A stretch of 64,000 bases of DNA from Tyto alba (taxonomy: Eukaryota; Chordata; Aves; Strigiformes; Tytonidae), in contig NW_024881279.1 in NCBI RefSeq assembly GCF_018691265.1, forward strand, positions 2,509,243-2,573,242. The letters are read 5' to 3'. Both the position numbers and the translations under genes were made by a program. This document shows positions 23,076 through 35,300 of the stretch, piece by piece (the first letter of the stretch is position 1; each line of letters opens with the position of its first letter). The notes under the pieces are model-generated. The model was given only the letters and a program-made list of their open reading frames with translations. It was not told the origin of the DNA and did no database searches.

Positions 23076-23210
23076 CGGGACTTCATTGCATCCTTAAACC
23101 CTATGGTCTGGTCCAAGGGGGCCAGGGGTGGAGATTGTAATGGAAATACCTTTAAATTGTTGTACCCCCGGATTTGCGTTGCATGTTATGTGAATTCCTG
23201 TAGCAGGAAC

Positions 23211-23302
23211 CTAATATGGAAGGCTTCGTGAATTTGCGTGTCATCCTTATGCAGGGGCCATGCTAGTCTGCTCTATATCATTCCTATTTTAGTATATGTG
23301 CT
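23211..23302 (-). pseudogene. U6 snRNA pseudogene, long arm (inverted)
   Basis: Read on the - strand this matches vertebrate U6 snRNA from about nucleotide 15 to its 3' end. I count about 10 mismatches over about 90 nt, several of them CpG-type transitions. It is joined head-to-head to a second U6 fragment on the + strand. No proximal or distal U6 promoter elements (PSE, TATA) are apparent beside it. It is a non-functional retro-inserted or rearranged copy. Confidence 0.85.
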
Positions 23303-23349
23303 CGCTTCGGCAGCACATAGACTAAAATTGGAACGATACAGAGAAGATT
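23298..23349 (+). pseudogene. U6 snRNA pseudogene, short arm (5' 52 nt)
   Basis: This matches U6 nucleotides 1-52 with a single mismatch, including the 5' stem-loop GTGCTCGCTTCGGCAGCAC, then diverges. It shares the GTGCT bases at 23298-23302 with the inverted long arm. The two together make a fold-back structure that cannot encode a normal U6 RNA. Confidence 0.85.
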
Positions 23350-26188
23350 GTCTTTTTTGAGAAGAGTATGTCTTTTTTGCCTATTAATTTTATAAATTAT
23401 GTAATCTCTTTTTGGAGGAAAGGGGAGACTTGTAATGCTTTTTGTGTTATTTGCTTTGCCCAAATGATAAACTTAAGGTTTAACAGAAAACTGAACATTA
23501 AATTGTATGCTTGCTCTCTATTATTTGAAGTAGCACAAAGTATGGAAGAGATCCTGTGTCACAAATACAGTCTCCCTTGGTGCTGTCTAGAGACAAGAGA
23601 GCTACTACTTTAATGCATATTTCAGAAAGCATTTTCTCTAACCTGTTCTACTTTGTTACAGCCCAGCCCAGGCTTTTTAAAGGTCATTTGGCCACACCGA
23701 TTTCAGTGGGAAGTAATCTTTTTTAAAATCTGAGTCCTGGTCTGTGTGGAGAGTCCCTTGGTTTCATTTGCATATAGCTTTATGAATTCTGCCCTTCCTG
23801 AACATGTATTTCTACTAAGCCCCACGCATCTGCCATTTTCTAAACTGACAAGGAAGCTATTCTGACACCTTCATTTTTAACAAAACCAATCTAACAAGTG
23901 TTGTAATGAATTAGCTTTCCATAGTTGGAGAAGACAAGTCTGTTCAAATGAAGTGCCAGGGTATTTGCAAGTTATGTGCATGGTTTAATAAAAAATAAAT
24001 TTAGTGCTAAAACTCCTCTTATAAAATGTAAATGTTGTAAAAATCTGAATGCTCAGAATTCTTTATTTTGAGTAGCAGAGCATTCTTTTTACACTTTTTT
24101 ATTTAAGTGAGCAGTTAATATTGGGATGCCTGCAAGATTACATTCTTAGTCAAGCTAGATATTTGACAGCTACTTTCCAACCAGAGCAACTGGTTTGACA
24201 AATGAGCTTGGACCTATTTGATCACTTCAAAGATTCTTCTTTAAAGACTCTTTTAACACGTTAAAGGTTGGAACGTCTGATATTTTATTAAATAAAAGTC
24301 AGGAGGTTGGAATATTGCTAATAGTCCACTTGTTTTTGTGACTTAGTTTGTTCCATCTTGCAGATCAAAACTATATGGTTAAGTTGCGCAGCATACCACT
24401 GGGGAGGGAGGAAGTGACTTGTGTTTCTATTCCTGGCTGACCCCAGCCTATAAACCGAGGAAGAGCTTTAAAGGAAATGCAGCATTTAGCTCTTTGAATC
24501 TTTCCAAGCATTTGTAAGTGCTACCAACTCTGTCTTCCTGTATGCAGCGTTTCAAGACATGGACATCTTAAAACTGCCATCCTAATTTAAAAATTAAACA
24601 GAACACATACCTAACAAGGGAAGTGCTAAAACTTCCTGGAAATAGATGGCAAAACTGCAATTCAGAATTTTATCTAAAACATCCTATTTCAGCAGTCGGA
24701 GATGTTTATCTCCCAGACTCTTACTGTTGTCTTGAGGGGCATGCATATTCTTTTGGCTCATTCTTTGTTTAAGAGCAACCTTGGCCTCCTTTTTTGGATC
24801 AGGGAGTCTCTTTCTAGGTTCTGCATTAAAAATGGGAAATAAGTGCAACAAAGCTTTTTGTTCACTCCTGGTTTTCCTACTTGAAGCTACTTGTAATGGT
24901 TCTGGTTTTATAAAGATGGCATAACTACTTGTCTGTGCATTGCAAGTTGAAATAATGACTTCGAAAACATGGTCTGAGCACTACGGTACGTGTCCTCGCC
25001 CTGATAGAAGCCACTGTCACATGACAATGTTCTGCTCCAGCTGGGATCAGATTTTTGGATTTGGTTTGATTGTGTATTCAAAAGATCTGTAGAGTTCTAA
25101 AAACCCTCAAAGATTCAAAAGGTGGTTGGGTGCCACACACGTGACTTTGGAGTATCCTTTCTAAACACATGTAACGTGCTTACTAAATGATGCCTGTCGG
25201 TTGGGTGCTAATTGTAAGGTGGATTTTTTTTCCCAGATCGTGTTTGAAATCCGGTGGCTCAGCAATGATAATTCGCCATCATATTGTAAGAATCTCCCTG
25301 ACTAAATGGTGAGCTGTGTCAGGGTGTTTATGGGATTGGGAAGTTAAAAGCCTTCCACAGACTACGGAGGCGTCTGCAGGTGCAGCGGTGGCTCGGTGTT
25401 TCTGGGAAGTTGCCGTCCCTGACACGGATGCGGCTGCCGTGCCCCGCGGTGGTGCCACCAGCTCCGTCGCTCTCCTTGCCGGAGGTGGTGTGGCCGTGTT
25501 CGGAGCGGCTGGCTGGGGGTGTCCTGGGAGGCTGTGTGCGATGCAGTAAGCCAAGTCCAGTGCGCAGACAACTGTGAAAGAGGGAACTACATGTAAATGA
25601 GGCAATTGGCTTAAAAAACAGAAAGCCAAAAGCAGCAACAACACTAAGGAACCCCTAAACAGCTTGGAGATTGGCTAGCAAAACTGAATACCAGAAATGT
25701 ATCGCTTTGTGATAGACTGATAGCTCCAAGTAGCTCAATTTAATTTAAAAAATAAAATAATTTAAAAAAAAAATCGCTATTTTAAAATGGGGAAAAACTT
25801 GCCCAAATATGATGAACAAAAGTCCCATAAAATATGTAAATTCGACTGTAAATGGGAAATTGAGTGGGGTTAAAAAAAGGAGTTTGTGAAGTGCCTTGTG
25901 AAAGGGCAGCTCTGCGAACCCGCAGCAGGGACAGGCTGCCAGCGTGCCTCCGGTGAAAACGGGACCTGGAGCACTCTGAGTTAGCGAGTCCAACTTCTGC
26001 CCTTGGCAGGGAGGTAGGTTATAAAGCTGTAAGGTCACCGAGCCCACGAGTCTCTTGGGAAAGAGCTGTTCTTGCTCCTGGAAGGAAAACACCACCTCAT
26101 CCGACATCCTGGAGTTCTGTGAGACTGTCAGCGAGCCTGTGGACAGGGGAAATCCAATTGACCTGAATGTATTTGTGTTTGTTTTTTG

Positions 26189-26301
26189 TTTTTTTTTTTT
26201 TTTTTTTTTTTCTTTTGAGTGTTTGATGTGCTTTCTTGCCAGAGGCCATTTAAAAAAGAATGAAACCAACAGCGGAAAAAAAAAAAAAAAAAAAAAAAAA
26301 A
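26189..26301. repeat. T23 and A26 tracts in inverted arrangement
   Basis: A run of 23 T (26189-26211) and a run of 26 A (26276-26301) are separated by 64 bp. In the transcript they could pair as a stem of about 23 bp. Two independent retroposon tails in opposite orientation would also produce this, but no retroposon body is recognisable. Confidence 0.7.
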
Positions 26302-29300
26302 GTTGTCATGGAACTGGAAAAGTGGTTCTTTTATGGGCTTGAGAGCTGGTTAGAGAATGGGAAGCGAAGGGTAGGATTTAGTGGTTGCTTTTCAGGATGA
26401 GAAGGCGACTGCCTGGTTCCCTGCGGCTCAGTGCTGAGACGGGGCCTGAAAAGGGAGCGTGTGAGGAGGTTTCTGGGTTAGCTGATACGGAGCTATTTTG
26501 GGGAGTTGAGTGCCAGGCTAGGAAGCTCTCTGGAAGCGCAGGGGGCACACGGACAAACCGGCGGGGGAACCTCCATCCAGAAAATGTAAGGTTGTGTGTC
26601 TCGGGGATATTATCTATACGTTGCTTGTACAGTACGGAGCTCAGAGCTGGCAGCTGGGACTCGGGAAGGGGTTCTGGGTTGTCATTGATGCTTTTGTGAT
26701 TCCTTAGCTCAGTGTGCAGCAGCAGCCCAAGAGCTAAATGAGGGGGGTTATTACCAAGAAGGATAAAGGGAATGGCCCTTGGCTTGTGCTTTGTGAGCCT
26801 TGGTGCACTTGCATCCCCACGGCTGTACTCATCCGTCCCATACTGCCTATTCTTGAGGGGGGTTGGATAAGTTTTTAATTAACTACCAGCACATTTTTGT
26901 CGGATGTGTTTGTCTGCAATGTTTAAGAAACCATCCCCAAATCTCAACGAGCTAAACAGACAAAATGGAGGGGAATAGTGTCAGCAAAGAGAATGCAACA
27001 TATGACAGCGTTAAGGATTAGCGCAATCTATGGTGACTGTAGTGATGTCTTCCTGCACGGCATTTTTTTTTTTTTTCCTCATCATTAACACTGGTATATT
27101 CACGTGTCTGTGTAATTCCCCCACCCCATGTGTTAAATTCCATACTTCATTTTGTCTTTAAAATTGCAAATAAATCAAGGTCATAGGAAGCAGGCTATTC
27201 AAACTGCTGCCTAGGGAAATTCCTACATGCTTGAAAGTTATCCTTCACTTGTTTCATACGGTATCATAGTTCCAAAGACATCTAAGAAATTAAAATCTTC
27301 TATTATAAAGACAGGTTACTCTGTCATACATATTATCGTCAGTAATTTTCTTCAACTGTTCCTGTGGTGTCTTGTCCCACACACACACTTCAGATTGCTG
27401 TAGCAGCACTGCAGAATGTTGTTTTGACTCCTGTGCTGCTGCCACAGACACCATCAAAAGCAGTCAGACCCCCAGCTTTGCAATAATCGAATTTCTTTTC
27501 ATTTATATTGCTGCCTTCTCTCCGACTTAACTGCAATGTTTGTATAGTAATAGAATAAATATAAATTTGGTAGAATTAATACAAATTTTTACAAATCTAA
27601 ATGTAATATTTAGAAGTATTTTCTACAAATACAGCATATGTTGTCATTATAGAAAAAATATAAATTAACAGTGTTGTAGCCATTCCAAAAATTTATTTAT
27701 ATTTATTTTCTAATACCAAAGGATAAACTCGATGCTCAAAGGTGATTATGTTTGTTGTTCCTTTGTTAGCAATGCTTTTGGGTACTTCTAGTTTTGAAGG
27801 TGCATTAAATCTGGGGGTTTTTGCAAGGTGAGAAAACTGGCTACTGGGAAGGAGCTCGTGCCCGTTTCGGCGGTGCAGTTGTGTGTGTTTGGGGAGCGGG
27901 TTGGTTTGGGTCTGGAGGGACAGTCGGTGCTGCCGGGCGGTCGCAGCCTGTTGCTGTGGGATCCCGACCGGTGCTGATCCCGGGCGACTGCCCGGGTCCC
28001 TCTTCACACCTTCTGCCCGTGCGCGGTTCCGTGCGTTACTTCTGCACGTTTCCCATGACGATGAATCTGTAACAGTTTTCCCAGGATTGTAATTTGAGTG
28101 AGTAAAGCTGTTCTTGATGCATAAGCAAGGAATGGCGTTGCCAATTCTTCATGTATTTCTTCCCTGAGGGTTTTTCCTAATTCTTTCTAAGCGGAAAGAG
28201 TCATACAGATACTGCGAAGTATTAATTGCTTGGACTTACCCTTACGCAACATGTGAAAAGTTAAGAGTAATACAAACAAGCCGATGACTAGATCTTGTGT
28301 TGGTAGACATTGCTGTTAAAAGGAGAATTAGCAGCTTCCCCAGCTTGTATTTTGAACTTTTCATGCCCGTAAATGAGACCAGGTTGGGAGTAACTAATGG
28401 CACTGTCCTTGCTGGGTGTTGCTTCACTCCAGTGTGCACTGCTTTGCTCTCTTGCTCTTATTTCTAGACCTCAGTGAAGTAGTTATTTTCAGATAATTAA
28501 AAAAAAATATATGTTTTTAAGTTAGTCTTTGAGCAGTCTTTACTGTAGTATGTCACAATTTGTTCACAGAAATGTAAAAACAAAGCTGTATAACTGCACT
28601 TTGTTCAGCAGTTTCTCAAGGAAGAGCTGTTTTTACCTTTCTCACTGCCCTGGACTACCTGAGATCCTTCTTTTCACAGCCCTGTCTCTTGGTCTGTGCA
28701 TTTTAATTTCTTTTGACTTCTCTAGCAGTAGGTGTTCATGTTAGTTTGTCTCCATTATTTTCCACTTACATTGATGAGTGAGATGATTGTAAGCTGGAGA
28801 ATTTCCTCTTTCTTCAGATACTGGAGAGTGTCTATGTTGTCATCTGCTTTTATTAATACTTTGTAGCATCATGCTCACCAAAATGTTGACATTGGGGGGT
28901 GTTGCTGTAGTTATCACAATCCTGCATCTCAAAAATCTGAATCAACTATTTGATTATAATTTGTCAAGGCTTTTTAACATTGACCCATTCACCCTTTATT
29001 TTGGATCTCTGAGTTAGTCAAGTCTCTACTTCCTTTTTTCTATTATTGGTGGCACAGTGAAGACAAGATCACTCTCAATATATACACTATGTACCTTTTG
29101 CAGACGGGGGGATGCTTTATTTAGTTCAGTGCTTTTTTTAAATCCTTCTGGAAGCTATTGACATAAAAATAGTTCATATGAATAAACAAAGGTGCAGAAA
29201 AATGTAAAAATTTGTACGTATGCATGCAAAAGGATACTGGTGTTCCTTACAGATGGTGATATCTTAACCTCTTTACTGTTGATGAGTTCAGACACATTTA

Positions 29301-32300
29301 AAAGCTAACTAAAGTTTTGCATTTTTCATCCACATGGTACTACTGAGAAAGACAAATGGAAATTGGGATTAATTGTATCTGGTTTTATGTGCTCATGAAA
29401 ACTAGATAAAAATATTTCTAGTAAATCCTTTCTTAGACTCACCTTCAGAATATCTTTGAAAACTAAGCAGTGTGTGTTTGGTATGGGGCACGTGTGTTTC
29501 TTAATCTGAATTTGCCTATTGTTGGAAGCACAGATAATGGGGAATAAAACCATTGTTAGAAGGTCTGAGTCGGGTGTATATCAGCCAGTATTTTAAAATC
29601 AAGACAAAATATAATGAATTGGAAGAGAGGGGAGTGTGGAAAGGTGAAATGGAGAAAGAGGGCAAGCAAAAGGGGAGAAGAAAATAAGTTGGTAACTGGG
29701 GGCAGATGGACCCAAAACACAAGTTGTTTGTGATTTCTGTTCTGCCAAGCATGCAGGCAGGTGACTCCTCAGTGGGGTACAGGGAGCACTCAGTGTAGAA
29801 GACCAACCTTAAATTTTGAAAAATTATGGCGATCATTAATTGAGAAAGTTAGAGCTATACTGAGCATTCTGACAACATAATTTTTGCACATTCAACTTCC
29901 TCTGTCTCTTATTTATGCATAAATGCAAATAATAAGTAGCCAAACAGCCACTGTCTGTACAAGCTCTCAGGTTCTGTCACTGCCCTGCAGCCCGGGACTG
30001 AATTGTGCAGGGTCACCTCCTGGGCTCCCCCGACCCGTCTGCGCACAGTGCCAACAGCTTCTGCTGCCTCCTCTTCTGCTGAGCTTCAACCGAAACCTTT
30101 CTGCTCCCTCTGCTTCTGGATTTAGTATCTGGTTTTCTGAGCTGGAGCGTATTGGGGCATCCAGCTCAACCTCTTCCCCTTTTCTCGACACCTTCCTTGT
30201 TACCTGCGCCTTTTGTTGCCTTACATGTAACCTTTTGATAGACCAAATCTCAGCTTTCTGCAGGCCAGTCGGTCCAGGTTGTACTACTGCACTTGATAAA
30301 TAAGCAATTTTGGTTTGCCATTGACAGGATAGGCATGTTGGAATTCACTTGAAGAGCTTTGGACAGTGAAAACTACTTTGTTCCCATCCTAGTGATGCTT
30401 GCTTCCATTGTATCACCAGCTAGCAATTACTGAAACTATATGCAAGTGTATTTTAAAATTTTCAGAATGAAACATATTTAATTAGATTAGAAGCTACATA
30501 CAGAAGGGTGATTTTTGATACTTAATGTTATTTAAAGAATTAACATGCCAGTTTTGTCTCAGTGTAGACATGCAAATGTAAGACAAACATTTTGAGTCAT
30601 GGGTTTTGAAGTCCGTTGGTCAGTCCCAGCATGTGGGACAAGACAAGAGTGCCTTATTATGCAAGACAGTTTAGAATAAAGTCTTTTTCCTCAACAAACT
30701 ACCATCTTTGTAACTGTCCATCTAAAGCAAGAGGAGATCTAGGCGGATATCACCTGTCAGCTGCTTACCACCTCTCCACCAAGCCACGGTCTCCGGCTGC
30801 GGTCACAGGAGCGGGATCAGTGCATGCTGACTGACATCAAATGCAGATGCAAATTCAACGCAGCAACACCTGCTGTTCTGTGAATGAGTAACAGTGCGAG
30901 GATCAAACATCTTCGCTCTTTCTCTTTACTTCTGTGATGCCTTTTAGGCTTATTAACAGCATATCCACACGTTAGTAATTTTTTTTTTTTTTTTTTTTGG
31001 AATCTGCAGTGTTTTTTACAGCGTAGCTTTCTGTTTAGCTTCCAAACGCGGGGCTGGGTCGCAGGTTTGCAGCAGGCTGTGCTGCGGGGGGCCATGGGCT
31101 GCCAGGCGGGCAGACCCCGGGACACTTCCAGGGCTGCTTTTCCCGAGAGAGTCGTTGGGACATGTTTGAGCGGCAGCCGCTACCCCCGTGCCTACAGGGT
31201 GGGCGAGTGGCTCAAGCCTCAAAGCTTTGTCCAATTTATACTAGAAGAAGGGAGGAAGAGCTGCTTGGGCACCCCCTTGAGCTGCTGCTCCCTGACTGGG
31301 TGGGAGAGCTGTGCTCCCCGCAGCTGTCCCGGGCTGGCACACGCCGTCGGGTGCAGCCGGGACCCGGGCAGCAGCGCGGCAGCTCCGGATCCTCTTCAGT
31401 AAAACAGCCCAGAAAGCACTATAGGTATGGGCAGGCTTACTGGCCTCTTGGCATTTGGAATATTTACACACACCCATTGGCAGGTTTTCTCTCTTTAATC
31501 ACAAGGTTAAACTTAGTCTTAAATAGATGATTGCTCATAGAAGAAATTAAATGCCTGTGACATGCGTATCTTCTTCAGTTTTGTGCATGCTTTGTACTTG
31601 TACTTGCTTGAGGAGCACAGAGCCCTGAAAGCTCTCATTTTAAATGGGGGACACGTACATAGCAGCATTGCTTCTCTTTAATAATACAGTTCCTGCTTCT
31701 ATCTAAATGTTTTGGCTTTGTTTGATACATAAGGGTTTTAATTCTACATTAAAGTTTTTTAATCATGTTTTTTTAAAAAAATGGGCTGATTCAGAAGCGA
31801 CTGTTTTAGCCATCAGCGGTAGACATTTTTATCGTTGTCTGCTTTGGTCTTCCTTCCTCTCTACACAGAAATCTTAGTTCTTTTTTGGACTCGTGGACCC
31901 GCTCTCAATAGTTATCAGTGGTCAGACAACAAGTAAACAACTTACTGTAAATGGGCCACATGCCAGCTGGCCTCCGGCTATCCTGCAACTTGTGACTTGC
32001 ATTCAGGCTCAGAAGAATGCCTTTTTACTTGGTCATTTCCTTTCCTTTCAAATATAAAAAATAAAACATTTTTCCTCCAATTAAATAGCTTTCCTGGCCT
32101 AAATATTAAAATTAGGGAAAGATAGTAGAGCTACTTAGATATTGGGTCTTACGCATTTTGGAAGGAAGCTTTTGACCTTTGCTTAGAAGCCCTTAAGAAA
32201 CGATCTTGCAAATGCTGGGCTGAGAAGTGGCTGGTCTTGAAATTCTCTTTTTTTTTTTTTTTTTTAATTGTGGAGCAGTGTTACAGTCATTTTCTTGCCC

Positions 32301-35300
32301 CAGTTGAGGCATTTGGTGTTTGTGGAAGCAGTACTTGCTCAGAGGGGGGCACGCAGGGGCTCGGCCAGCCCTCTGTGTGGAGATGCTGGGGGCCGCTCGT
32401 GCACAGCTCCTCGGGGTCGATGCCTGACCGCTTGCTTTCCGTGTACCTCAAACTGAGAGCTTGCTCCGCTTTGGAAATCACCTTTCACAGTAGTATTTTC
32501 TGCATATTTTGAACTACGAGGTAGGGGAAGACGACTTAAAACATTACAAGAAGCACTCTAGGTACCAGGACACATCTGGCCTGAATGACCTGGCATTTTG
32601 CATTTGTGTAGCTAGATTTCTTCCAATATTTGAGTAATCTAATTTATGTCATGTTAAGTTAAATATGTCTACGCTGTGAGCTGGAGAATAATTAGGCTGA
32701 ATGAATGCCTGTAATTGATCTTTTTGCCTGTGTAATTATGCTAAAGATCTGCCAGGAAACTTGCTTCCTTTCTCGCGTCCCTTTCCTTCCCCCCTCAAAG
32801 TATGCTCACATATTCCAAAACAAAATACTTACGCTAGGAAAGCCTCAGCATATGGATTGAGGCTCATGGTTGTGGCTCTCTTCTTTGAACAGTGAAGGAT
32901 TTTTTTCAAAGGCACCAACACACTGTATATATTATTAATTCCAGCTCAATCATTCTTCAGTCTGGGATAAATACATGGGCAGGTTATTTTGATGGTATCC
33001 TTTCACCTAATGTTACATATACCAAGGAATTATGACTGGATATTAAAGCAAATCTGCTTTTACAGGGAACTTTTTATAGTAATTGTTTCTTAAACAGCAG
33101 TCTGATACAATCTCCCTTCTTGGCCTTTAGTTTGAGGCCAAAAAGAAATCAGAGGCTGCCTTGGCAATACAACTGAAACAGCAACACAGGTATTCTTGTG
33201 GTTAATTTACTTATTCTATAGAACCCTACTTCCAACTTGGTTTTATCTCTTTCTATGATCTGCATAGGTGTATATTTATTTTTAAAAAGACTGTCTTCAT
33301 CCAAGTCGTGCTGGTTTGTAATAGCAGTTGCACTTCTGGCAACTACTGGGCTGGTTTTGGCTTCCTGGGGGTAACAGAGCTGAGCACGAACACAGGCAGT
33401 CGCGCTGATGTGCGGCGACGCAGGGGAGGGAGGGAAAGGCCGGAGAGTAACTAACTGGTGCGTGTCCTGACTTTCTGGCAAGGCTTTAGGAAGTCTAAGG
33501 AAAAAACCCAACATTCTGGATATTGGAAAATCAAAATAGTGGAGATTCTTAGTGCAAAGATTGATTATAGGGCCCTTCTTCTCTTCTAGTTTCCTCAAAC
33601 AAATGTGAAGTAAAATGCTTATTTTACGTGAGAAGGGTGTGAGGAAGCTCTCCTTTAACACTGTGTGTGAAAACTTCCTTTTCATACTGTAATTTTGGAC
33701 TGAATTTAAAGGCTGCTTTTGAAAACAATAATACTTAATAGAAACTGTTTCTGAGTATTTTTAATGCTTTTCTTCATTATTAATGTTCCGTTTTAAAACT
33801 TCAACACTTTAAAGCATATCCAGTCTGTCTCCCGTCTTCACGATCTAGTTAAGATTACTTAGTGGTTTCTCTGGTCTTTTCAAGGCATTGGTTTGTGTAA
33901 ATGACAGTCCCTGTAATGCTTAGAAAACTAGGTTTTTTGCTTGGTGGCTTTATTAAAAAATGTTGAGCAGGAGAAGGCAGTCTGAAAGGCAATAATTCCA
34001 TTATTTCTGACTTTACAGTGCTCTCAAGTGACTCTCAGCTAGGGTAAGGAAGCTACTGGTGCTGCAGCAGGAGAGCAGTGAAGATCAGTTTATACAGTGT
34101 CTTTGGAGGTTTTAGGGGAAGAAAGCTAAAGATGAGCACACGCATTGCTGGGTGCAGTTAAGGCTGTAATTAGTCCCCTGCCAGGCTCTGCAATATGTAA
34201 TCTCTGTAGGGCTTCAGGCGCTGGAACGCGCTCCGTTCCCATCATACACAGAGTCTGGGAAATACCCGCACGTATGCGCAGGGTGTGTGCACGTGTACGC
34301 AGCCACACGGCCATGTCCTGGGGTCTGGCTGTTACCCGCCTGCGGTCCGTTAACAACGTGCTGTGTCGGTCCAGAGCTGGAATTTCTCGCACGGTGTTAG
34401 CAGTGAGCCATGGAATTTGTTTCCTCCTTCATCGAAGTCCTTGAAATATTTCAAGTTTTTCTTTTAAAGCTTAAAACCAGTACCAGCACCATGGTTGGAG
34501 GCTCCACTTAATCATGAGATGCTGAAAAATACGCAAGTGGATGGCTGCTTTGCTTTTTTAACCCTTCGGTGCATACGGTTTTCAGCTCAGTACAGATTTT
34601 CTGAGGAGAAAGAGATTCTCGCTATTGTAAGCCCTTAAGCGGAGCTAAAGGAAAAGTGCCAGATGCTGCAAGACTTGTGATTAAAATTGCAAGAATAAGC
34701 AATACAGGGAAACACTTATCTTTGTCTGCTTGAAAAGGCTGGCCTGCTTATCTCCGGTTCTTGGCCTCACTCAAGCCATCTACAACTAAGATGAAAAACT
34801 ACAGACCTCTGCCTCTATTTGTTATTTCTTTATGGATTGTGGCAGTGGAAAAATGGTTTAAGTTGTGACCATTCCAAGCTTTTTGAAGCACCACAGCTTC
34901 CAAAATACAGAGAAGTAGCATAAATAATGGAAGTTGGTGGTTTTGTTATTTTAGTGTTATCAGTTAGAGACAATTGCTATATTTCTCTCATGATGCTTGC
35001 TTTGTTTTTCTTCTGGGACTAGGGAGTCCTCAGCATCTGTAGCTTTAGAAGCCACTGGGAAGTTGACAGTAGGTCAACACCTTGGAGAATCAATTCTTAA
35101 TGTCTTGAACAACAGAATAGGGATTAACAGGAAAATCTATATTGCAGGTAGGAAAAACTATATCTATAATGATTATGCGTTCAGCATCAGAAATAAGAAA
35201 ATAGGAAATTTAAGAAAATAATTACTTCATATCAATTTGAGTATAATTTATATTCAGGCCTTGGTTAATCTCATCTGCATTTAGGTGTGCTGAGGTCTCA

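Larger units (their letters stand above)
22090..23210 (+). mobile_element. ERVK-like provirus leader/internal fragment, truncated
   Basis: This follows the LTR directly and is non-coding: no gag, pro, pol or env frame is recognisable on the + strand. It contains a primer-binding site just after the LTR, a leader of about 340 bp, and a long tandem array (22453-23075). After the array a short stretch resembles ERV sequence and then breaks into a U6-derived sequence at about 23211. The 3' limit is uncertain. The element has lost everything downstream of its leader and has no 3' LTR, so it cannot encode viral proteins. Confidence 0.65.

Noticed and set aside
25000..25040. Possible glucocorticoid response element near ATGTTCT
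   Set aside because: Only one half-site is good; the other half matches poorly. I found no convincing full palindromic GRE in the parts of the window I inspected.
25745..26269. 174-codon - strand frame
   Set aside because: It runs through the T23 tract and neighbouring low-complexity sequence and has no recognisable domain.
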